Source: Holophagales bacterium (GTDB lineage Bacteria; Acidobacteriota; Thermoanaerobaculia; Multivoradales; Multivoraceae). Taken from it: DNA of 64,000 bases. Numbering within the stretch: the first letter of the stretch is position 1; each line of letters opens with the position of its first letter. The notes under the pieces were generated by a model. The model worked only from the letters and a program-made list of their open reading frames with translations. It had not been told where the DNA came from and made no database searches. A program made the translations under genes and the position numbers. Positions 9,203 to 13,967 of this stretch are shown here, piece by piece. Location: positions 1 to 64,000 of the forward strand of contig VXSP01000043.1 of assembly GCA_009837885.1 (NCBI GenBank), given 5' to 3'.

Positions 9203-9557
9203 CTGCGCGGCCTGTGGCCGGCGCCGTCGCCGGCATACGGTGAGGCACCCGCCTGCCGGGGCCAGGGAAGGGGCGCCCAGCGGCCGCTCGCGCTTTCTTA
9301 GTGGATGGGAGGTCGGCGCTCGCTTCGGTCGGCTGCGCTGCGGTGGGTCGTCGGTTGAGGTGGCGATCTCGGGAGACGCTTGCCTCCAGCCCGCTGGGCG
9401 CCCCTTCCCTGGCCCCTGCAGGCTGGAGGCCGTCGTTGGCTAGGGAGCGGCCTCCAGACTACGCCGTCGCGCAGGGAACGCGCGCCGAAGGCGGCCGGAA
9501 AACGCGCCGGCCGCTAGGCCGGCACCGCTTCGATGAGAGTACGTGACGTGCTCGACC
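9203..9557 (+). other. Non-coding region holding a long inverted repeat
   Basis: About 355 bases between two convergently read genes, without a believable gene. The main content is the 33-bp inverted repeat described separately, plus GC-rich short stems such as GGCCGGCGCCGTCGCCGGC near 9214. It probably holds the termination signals of both neighbours. Confidence 0.6.
9251..9423 (+). repeat. 33-bp inverted repeat with 107-bp spacer
   Basis: The left arm 9251-9283 (core GGGGCCAGGGAAGGGG, then CGCCCAGCGG) is the reverse complement of the right arm 9391-9423. Twenty-six bases are perfect (9258-9283 with 9391-9416) and the outer extension has one mismatch. The spacer has no ORF with a start and ribosome site. 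It could be a small palindromic mobile element, a degenerate insertion sequence remnant, or a large bidirectional transcription stop. Confidence 0.85.
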
Positions 9558-11003
9558 CTATTCGAGCGAGCGGGCGCGATCGCGAAGCATCGAGTAGGCC
9601 TCGGAGCGCGAGAGGCTGCTGCCGATCTGGAGGGTGTGCGAACTGCTCCAGTCCCCAGCGGAATCGGTGTCTGTCTCGACGTAGGTCAGCGTGCTCGCGT
9701 TCTCCCAGACGACGATCGCTCCGGTACCGTTGGGCGAGACCAGGATCGTCGGCTCGCCGTCGCCGATCGTGGGCGCGATCCGCTCCGACTTGACCTGCAA
9801 CCGGGCAAGGTGCTGGACGTAGTCGTTGCCGACTTCCTGGGCAGCGGCGAGAAGGACATGACCGTCACTGCCCGCGGCGCCTTCAAGGAGATCGCCTTCC
9901 TGGGCTTTGGCGCCCACGAGGACGATGTGGACTCTGGCGGCACTCGAGACGCTCGTCAGACCGCCTTCGGCGCAAAGGGTGGCGGCACGCTGGACGAGGA
10001 CGTCTTTGACGTCCGCCGCGAGTGGGCTGAGGACCCGGCTGCGGATTCGGCGCCCGACGAGGACGATGTGAACCCGTGCGGCCTCCGCCACACTTGTGAG
10101 CGCGTTCGCGTCGTCGTTGTCGAGTTGTTCGCAGAGATTGGACGATTCGAGATGGTCTGCAAGGTTGTCGGCGAGTTCGGAAAGCTCCGTCGCCGGAGTG
10201 GAGAGTTCCAACTGGACAAGCGCTCCGGTGGCGCTGTCGGCGAAACCGATGACCACCGCGTTCGGCTCGCTGCCAGCGTCGACTGTGGGAGCGGAGAGCA
10301 GCTTCGCTGCCACGTCGCCGCTAAACGGGTCGTCAGCCAACGCCTGCGACACATAGTCGTTCAGCCGGTGAACGCGACGCCACGTCGACGCGAGTGCGCC
10401 GTCAATCAGAACGACCGGCGCGTACATCACCTTCTCACCGTCCGTCGTGTCTTCCGACCACACGACGTGGAGAACGGTCCGCATGCTCGACTCACCGGCA
10501 GTTGCTTCTGCCAGTTCAAAGCGGTCGTGGGTGACGGCGAGGCGTGGCGCTGACTTCTCGCTGTAGATGTTCCCGGAGACCTCGATCGTCTCGGACCACT
10601 CGCTGCCGTCGAAGGACGCGAGGTTGATCCGGGTCAACGTCGAGGCGTTGCTGCTGGACCAAACGACGTACAACCTCTCGGTGGCGCCATCGAAGAACAA
10701 CGACGGCGTCCGGTCACTGTCGTCCGATTCACTACCGGGCACCAGGTAGTTTTCGACTGTCCCGGAGCCGCGCCGAGCCTCCAGCCGGAGAACCGCGGCA
10801 CTGGCGGACGTCTCGCTACCGTCCGGGAAAAGGTCGCCGTAGGTTCCGGTGGCCACTTGGTAGACGTCGCCGCTCGTTCCCAGCACCGGCGCACTGTCAA
10901 CGGCGTAGATGGCGCTGCTGCCGAGCAGCAAGGTCACCGCACCGAGGACGGCCGCCCGGACGGGCTGGACTTCGTTCAGGAACCTGGTGAGTACGCCGTT
11001 CAT
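9558..11003 (-). CDS. Exported sialidase-like propeller protein with HIVLVG repeats
   Basis: A 481-residue protein, last gene of a micro-ORF / TPR / propeller cassette. An N-terminal hydrophobic segment (about residues 19-36) suggests export or anchoring. Repeats such as TPSLFFDGATERLYVVWSSS, APRLAVTHDRF followed by HVVWSED, and APTIGDGEPTILV followed by IVVWENAS resemble BNR/sialidase-like beta-propeller blades; no catalytic residues can be assigned. A middle insertion holds two copies of LTSVxxAARVHIVLVG about 40 residues apart, and this motif echoes the end of the upstream micro-ORF. The ATG is taken because TGATG joins it to the TPR gene stop at 11003-11005, implying coupling. A longer frame upstream overlaps that gene and is unlikely. 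Confidence 0.62.
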   Translation of the reverse strand: MNGVLTRFLNEVQPVRAAVLGAVTLLLGSSAIYAVDSAPVLGTSGDVYQVATGTYGDLFPDGSETSASAAVLRLEARRGSGTVENYLVPGSESDDSDRTPSLFFDGATERLYVVWSSSNASTLTRINLASFDGSEWSETIEVSGNIYSEKSAPRLAVTHDRFELAEATAGESSMRTVLHVVWSEDTTDGEKVMYAPVVLIDGALASTWRRVHRLNDYVSQALADDPFSGDVAAKLLSAPTVDAGSEPNAVVIGFADSATGALVQLELSTPATELSELADNLADHLESSNLCEQLDNDDANALTSVAEAARVHIVLVGRRIRSRVLSPLAADVKDVLVQRAATLCAEGGLTSVSSAARVHIVLVGAKAQEGDLLEGAAGSDGHVLLAAAQEVGNDYVQHLARLQVKSERIAPTIGDGEPTILVSPNGTGAIVVWENASTLTYVETDTDSAGDWSSSHTLQIGSSLSRSEAYSMLRDRARSLE

Positions 11004-12010
11004 CACGCCCTCAGGTTCACCACTTGACGGAAATCGACAGACATCAGCAGGTCGGTCAGACCGGCCTGATGCGGATAGAACCGCTGTTCCAGTTCCCCGA
11101 AGTAGTGGCGTGCCGCCTCCTTGTCCGCTTCGAGCAGCGCCACATGGCCAAGGAGATAGAGCGAGTTCTTGATCGTCGCCGAATCGTCGTAGCGCTTGGC
11201 CAGTTCGAGGGCGCGCTGGCCGTGCCGTCGCGCGTAGGTCGGTCGTTTCAACTCCAGGTGGGCGAAGCACAGGTCAAGATGCGGCAACATGCTGTACTGC
11301 ACGGCACCCTCGCGCCGGAACGTGCGGATGCTCCGGTAGATCAGGCGAAGGCCCTCCCGCATTCTGGTGCGCCGCATTCCTCGACTTCCGGCTGCACTGA
11401 CCACTAGGCAGTAGCCCAGGTTCGTTTCGGCGGCCACCTTCCAGGTGGAGGGTGCGTCCTTTGCGTGGCGGAGCGCCGTCCGATAGCACGCCGCAGCTTC
11501 AGTTTCCCTACCCTCGGCAACGAGGAGATTCCCGAGAAGGTTCTGCGCCAGACTCGGGAGTCCGCCCCGCTCGACATACTCCGCGCGATCACGGAACAGC
11601 CGGGCATAGAAGAGCGCCTTCTTGATCTGGCCTTCCAACTCGTGTGCGCGGGCCAGCGTGTAGGCGGCCAGACAGCAGTTGTGGTCAACCGGACTGCCTA
11701 GGAGGATCTTCCGGAGTTCCGGCATCACCTCCGCGCCGTTGCCGAGTTCCGTCTCCGCAGCACCCCAGCCGCAGAGGGCTTCGTCGGCGAGGTCGGTCTC
11801 TCCGGCGGCGGTCGCCGCGTCGACCGCCTGCTGGTAGACGGTGGCCGCTTCCCGATATGAACCCTTGGCGACGAGGTCACGAGCGCGATCCCTCAGCGTC
11901 TCGAAGTCCTCGGTCGTAGCCACACACCCCTCCGGCTCTGGCACGGTAACGCGCTCGGGGATGAACGCCGGCTCAGGCGACGAGCGGAAGGGAACAACGG
12001 TGGCAGTCAT
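11003..12010 (-). CDS. TPR repeat protein of the micro-ORF cassette
   Basis: A 335-residue, probably cytoplasmic helical protein with no signal peptide. Helix pairs typical of tetratricopeptide repeats run from about residue 35 to 320, for example DLVAKGSYREAATVYQQAVD, ALCGWGAAETELGN, LLVAEGRETEAAACYRTAL, and ALELAKRYDDSATIKNSLYL. No helix-turn-helix or enzyme domain is visible. It lies downstream of a 23-codon ORF and overlaps the exported propeller gene by one base. By layout it could be a peptide-binding or protein-docking partner; no function is established from sequence. The ATG at 12010 has only weak ribosome-binding sequence. Confidence 0.72.
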   Translation of the reverse strand: MTATVVPFRSSPEPAFIPERVTVPEPEGCVATTEDFETLRDRARDLVAKGSYREAATVYQQAVDAATAAGETDLADEALCGWGAAETELGNGAEVMPELRKILLGSPVDHNCCLAAYTLARAHELEGQIKKALFYARLFRDRAEYVERGGLPSLAQNLLGNLLVAEGRETEAAACYRTALRHAKDAPSTWKVAAETNLGYCLVVSAAGSRGMRRTRMREGLRLIYRSIRTFRREGAVQYSMLPHLDLCFAHLELKRPTYARRHGQRALELAKRYDDSATIKNSLYLLGHVALLEADKEAARHYFGELEQRFYPHQAGLTDLLMSVDFRQVVNLRA

Positions 12011-12057
12011 GAGCTACACGGACTCGATCAAGGAGCCGAGTTTACACGAAGTAGCTC

Positions 12058-12097
12058 GGGGGCGGGGCGGTTCGTCCGTTCGCGACCGCCCGCCCCC
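12058..12097 (-). other. GC-rich hairpin between micro-ORF and TPR gene
   Basis: The arms 12058-12071 (GGGGGCGGGGCGGT) and 12085-12097 (ACCGCCCGCCCCC) can pair with one bulged base around a 13-base loop. The hairpin lies in the 109-base gap between the micro-ORF stop and the TPR gene start. No T run follows on either strand. It could attenuate or stabilise the operon transcript. Confidence 0.5.
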
Positions 12098-12119
12098 AAG
12101 CGCTCACCTCGCGCCGTCG

Positions 12120-12191
12120 CTAGCCGACGATCACGATGTGATGCCGCAAGGCGGTGATCAGCGCGACTGCCAAGTCGATCGCGGTCTGCAT
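12120..12191 (-). CDS. 23-residue hydrophobic micro-ORF, copy 1
   Basis: A tiny ORF on the minus strand beginning MQTAIDLAVAL and ending TALRHHIVIVG before TAG. Evidence that it is real: a strong ribosome site AAAGGAG six bases before ATG, a consensus promoter upstream, and a second copy at 13020 that keeps the length, frame, start, stop and residue pattern while changing bases and several residues. The first half is a hydrophobic or amphipathic helix and the end is basic, then beta-branched. It heads the TPR / propeller operon. Possible roles: leader peptide, membrane-active peptide, secreted or bound signal peptide. None is proven. Confidence 0.62.
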   Translation of the reverse strand: MQTAIDLAVALITALRHHIVIVG

Positions 12192-12224
12192 CTCCGTCTC
12201 CTTTCCGGGAACAAATCCCTTTGG

Positions 12225-12290
12225 GTGGAGGCGACCGCCCTGTGGAGGCGACCGCCCTGTGGAGGCGACCGCCCTGTGGAGGCGTCAGCC
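12225..12290 (-). repeat. 17-bp tandem repeats in micro-ORF leader, copy 1
   Basis: Three perfect head-to-tail copies of GTGGAGGCGACCGCCCT (12225-12241, 12242-12258, 12259-12275) plus a partial fourth. They lie between promoter and micro-ORF, so they would be transcribed in its 5' leader, reading CGCCTCCACAGGGCGGT on that strand. Each unit contains a short GGCG/CGCC palindrome and a CCTCC that could pair with a Shine-Dalgarno sequence. Confidence 0.9.
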
Positions 12291-12314
12291 TAGCGGCTGT
12301 TCCGGTTCTGTCAA
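12287..12314 (-). promoter_or_regulatory. Promoter of micro-ORF copy 1 (TTGACA-16-TAGGCT)
   Basis: On the minus strand TTGACA (12314-12309), a 16-base spacer and TAGGCT (12292-12287) form a good sigma-70-type promoter. The same elements and spacing are conserved in the second copy. Transcription would begin near 12280 and give a leader of about 88 bases carrying the 17-base repeats. Confidence 0.75.
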
Positions 12315-12389
12315 GTTGCTGCTGTCGCCGAATGCCGGTGCGCCGTCCTCCGTGTTAGCCTTTGAGCGCTTCAGGGAAGGCGACTTGCG

Positions 12390-12659
12390 ATGGACTCATC
12401 GGCAACGAAGACCGACGACAGGGAACGGCTTGTTCGACTGGCGCAGGGGGTCCCGGAGGCTGAGGTTCCGGCGGCTGTGCGCTATCTGGAGTACTTGACC
12501 GACCGAGCGGACTCCTACGCCCGATTCCTGTTGAGCGCGCCCGAGACGGACCGGCGGTTGAGCGAGAAGTGTGAGCGTGGCCTGGAAGAAGCCTGGGCCG
12601 ATGTCGAGGCTGGTCGAGTGCATGGCTCCGAGGAAGTCAAGAGGGAGCTCGGCCTCTGA
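12390..12659 (+). CDS. Antitoxin of a RelE/ParE-type module
   Basis: An 89-residue acidic protein. The C-terminal half has a pattern common in antitoxins paired with RelE/ParE toxins: a LSEKCERGLEEAWADVEAGR helix, then GSEEVKREL. The N-terminal part (VPEAEVPAAVRYLEYL) is helical. AGGGAAGG lies just before the ATG. It directly precedes a broken RelE-like toxin reading frame, so it is now probably an orphan. It lies between the two copies of the micro-ORF repeat. Confidence 0.65.
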   Translation: MDSSATKTDDRERLVRLAQGVPEAEVPAAVRYLEYLTDRADSYARFLLSAPETDRRLSEKCERGLEEAWADVEAGRVHGSEEVKRELGL

Positions 12660-12917
12660 GCGGCCGGAGCGTCTCGTACACCACTCGCGCGGTTCGTGAT
12701 CTGAAGCGGCTTGACCCGGCGGCGCAACGTCGGGTCGTCGATCGACCGGCACGCCCTGACGGGCGCAGGCGATGTCAAGCGGCTCAGAGGGACGCGTCGT
12801 GGCAGCTGGCGGCTGAGGGTCGGAGACTGGCGTGTCTTGTTCACCTACGACTCTGCGGAGAAGGCTGTTGTGATCATGCGCGTTGAGCACCGAAGCGCTG
12901 TGTATCGGCACCGGTGA
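12656..12917 (+). pseudogene. RelE-like toxin, frameshifted and start-less
   Basis: A RelE/ParE-family mRNA endoribonuclease remnant. The first frame (from 12671) reads VSYTTRAVRDLKRLDPAAQRR then VVD to about 12742. The rest of the fold continues in another frame from 12741: IDRHAL, GDVKRLRG, WRLRVGDWRVLFTYD, VVIMRVEHRSAVYRHR, ending at 12917. The junction GTCGTCGATCGACC looks like a small deletion. The expected start, overlapping the antitoxin stop, is CTGAGC rather than ATGAGC, so the start codon also seems lost. Two lesions make an active toxin unlikely unless the sequence has an error here. Confidence 0.75.
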
Positions 12918-13019
12918 GACGGTCGCCGGAGTTCGTGCCCGGGGAGCACCAAGCGGCCCAGGGGCGGAACGACTCGTTGCGCAAGCCGCCCGCCCCCAAG
13001 CCCTCACGTCGTGTCGGCG

Positions 13020-13091
13020 CTAGCCGAAGACGACGATGTGATGGCGCGCGGCAGTGACCAGTGCGACTAGCACATCGATCGCGGTCTGCAT
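13020..13091 (-). CDS. 23-residue hydrophobic micro-ORF, copy 2
   Basis: Same length and pattern as copy 1: starts MQTAIDVLVAL, ends TAARHHIVVFG, then TAG. AAAGGAG lies six bases before this ATG. A second ATG two codons upstream touches the ribosome site directly and is less likely to be used. Conservation of reading frame with changed bases (for example LA to VL, VIV to VVF) supports selection on the peptide. There is no downstream operon here, so the peptide can be expressed on its own, which argues against a purely attenuator role. Confidence 0.62.
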   Translation of the reverse strand: MQTAIDVLVALVTAARHHIVVFG

Positions 13092-13123
13092 CTCCATCTC
13101 CTTTCCGGGAACAAGTCCCTTGG

Positions 13124-13189
13124 GTGGAGGCGACCGCCCTGTGGAGGCGACCGCCCTGTGGAGGCGACCGCCCTGTGGAGGCGTCAGCC
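13124..13189 (-). repeat. 17-bp tandem repeats in micro-ORF leader, copy 2
   Basis: Three perfect copies of GTGGAGGCGACCGCCCT (13124-13140, 13141-13157, 13158-13174) and a partial fourth, in the same place and phase as in copy 1. Copy number is equal in both loci, which suggests either recent duplication or selection on the leader structure. Confidence 0.9.
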
Positions 13190-13213
13190 TAGCGGCTGTT
13201 TCGGTTCTGTCAA
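13186..13213 (-). promoter_or_regulatory. Promoter of micro-ORF copy 2 (TTGACA-16-TAGGCT)
   Basis: TTGACA at 13213-13208 and TAGGCT at 13191-13186 on the minus strand, with a 16-base spacer. The spacer differs from copy 1 at one position only. The promoter points away from the higB gene that starts at 13273. Confidence 0.75.
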
Positions 13214-13258
13214 GTTCGCCCGCTTGCGCGAGCACCGGAGAGGGCGAGTCGACCGGAC

Positions 13259-13264
13259 TACAAT
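13259..13264 (+). promoter_or_regulatory. -10 element of higBA
   Basis: TACAAT lies eight bases before the higB GTG start. Transcription would begin at or very near the start codon, which implies a leaderless message. I see no clear -35. Confidence 0.5.
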
Positions 13265-13272
13265 CCGCCTCC

Positions 13273-13566
13273 GTGATTCGGTCGTTCGCCGATCAAGCCA
13301 CGGAGGACATCTTCGACGGCGCCGCGACGAGAGCGGCGCGGCAGCGGTGTCCTTCCCGGCTGTGGCGCGTGGCTCGAAGGAAGCTCGCGCAACTCAACCA
13401 GGTCGCCGAACTTCGGTATCTGGCCGTGCCGCCGGGCAACCGGCTGGAGCGGCTCAGAGGGGACCGGGCAGGTCAGTACAGCGTTCGCATCAACGACCGC
13501 TATAGAATCTGCTTCGTCTGGGAGCCGGGCTATGCCGACGACGTCGAAATCACGGACTATCACTGA
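13273..13566 (+). CDS. higB: HigB-type toxin (RelE superfamily)
   Basis: A 97-residue ribosome-dependent mRNA interferase of the HigB/RelE family. Family features are the opening IRSFADQATEDIFDG, WRVARRKLAQLNQVAELRYLAVPPGNRLERLRGDRAGQYSVRINDRYRICFVW in pieces, and the C-terminal DVEITDYH with its conserved His. The GTG at 13273 is chosen because it begins the family-typical N terminus and has a TACAAT hexamer 8 bases upstream. The gene is followed, with 35 bases of overlap, by its antitoxin; this toxin-first order is normal for hig modules. The module looks intact. Confidence 0.9.
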   Translation: MIRSFADQATEDIFDGAATRAARQRCPSRLWRVARRKLAQLNQVAELRYLAVPPGNRLERLRGDRAGQYSVRINDRYRICFVWEPGYADDVEITDYH

Positions 13567-13921
13567 CGACGCTGCTCCCCCACGGGTTGGTGGCACTTGG
13601 CCGGCGCGGCGGCTGCCCCGGTTCAAGCCACCGACTCATCCGGGAGAAATGCTGCTTGAGGAGTTCCTGAAGCCGTTGGGCATCTCGCAGGCGGCGTTCG
13701 CTCGGCGGCTGGGCGTGTCCTATCCGCGGCTCCGTGGACTCATCCATGCCAGGAGCACGGTGACAGCGGAGATGGCACTGCGGTTGGCTCGAGTTACGGG
13801 GATGACGGCGGAGTTTTGGCTGGGCCTCCAGCAGGACTGGGATCTCTGGCACGCTGCACGGTCCCGGAAAGCGAAAGCCATCGAGTCACTGGAGCCGCTG
13901 CCAGCCTCGTCTCCGTCGTAA
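13532..13921 (+). CDS. higA: HigA-type antitoxin (XRE family)
   Basis: A 129-residue helix-turn-helix antitoxin. The family start PPTHPGEMLLEEFLKPLGIS is at about residues 33-52, followed by the HTH QAAFARRLGVSYPRLRGLIHARSTVT and the AEFWLGLQQDWDLWHA tail that marks HigA/VapI proteins. The extra N-terminal 30 residues overlap the toxin gene; an internal start nearer the PPTHPGE motif is possible. It neutralises HigB and normally represses the pair's own promoter. Confidence 0.9.
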   Translation: MPTTSKSRTITDDAAPPRVGGTWPARRLPRFKPPTHPGEMLLEEFLKPLGISQAAFARRLGVSYPRLRGLIHARSTVTAEMALRLARVTGMTAEFWLGLQQDWDLWHAARSRKAKAIESLEPLPASSPS

Positions 13922-13933
13922 TCGGAAGCGCCT

Positions 13934-13950
13934 CACGGTCAAGCACCGTG
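13934..13950. terminator. Stem-loop between convergent higA and mutS-like gene
   Basis: CACGGT and ACCGTG pair around CAAGC in the 46-base gap between two convergent genes. The stem is short and lacks a T run, so it is a weak terminator candidate for both strands. Confidence 0.4.
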
Positions 13951-13967
13951 CCGACGCGCGAGGGTGC

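Larger units (their letters stand above)
12086..12317 (-). repeat. Micro-ORF repeat unit, copy 1
   Basis: A unit of about 232 bases closely matched by 12986-13216, exactly 900 bp away in the same orientation. The shared part runs from CCGCCCGCCCCCAAG through the micro-ORF, its ribosome site, three and a half 17-bp repeats and the promoter, ending just after TTGACA on the minus strand. Differences are concentrated within the coding part, mostly codon-for-codon. Confidence 0.9.
12986..13216 (-). repeat. Micro-ORF repeat unit, copy 2
   Basis: Second copy of the unit seen at 12086-12317, in the same orientation, carrying promoter, 17-bp repeats, ribosome site and micro-ORF. Unlike copy 1 it is not followed by a TPR gene. 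Downstream on its strand is the broken toxin gene in the opposite direction. The two copies bracket the decayed toxin-antitoxin pair. Confidence 0.9.

Noticed and set aside
9203..9557. Insertion sequence with transposase near the inverted repeat.
   Set aside because: No frame between or beside the arms resembles a transposase, and no target duplication could be recognised.
11004..11270. An N-terminal extension of the propeller protein.
   Set aside because: It would lie inside the TPR gene in another frame. The ATG at 11003 joins the TPR stop as TGATG and gives a normal hydrophobic N terminus.
12225..13189. 17-bp tandem repeats considered as a CRISPR array.
   Set aside because: The units are head-to-tail without spacers, and the same 3.5-copy block occurs at two loci as part of a longer duplication. 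No cas genes are present.
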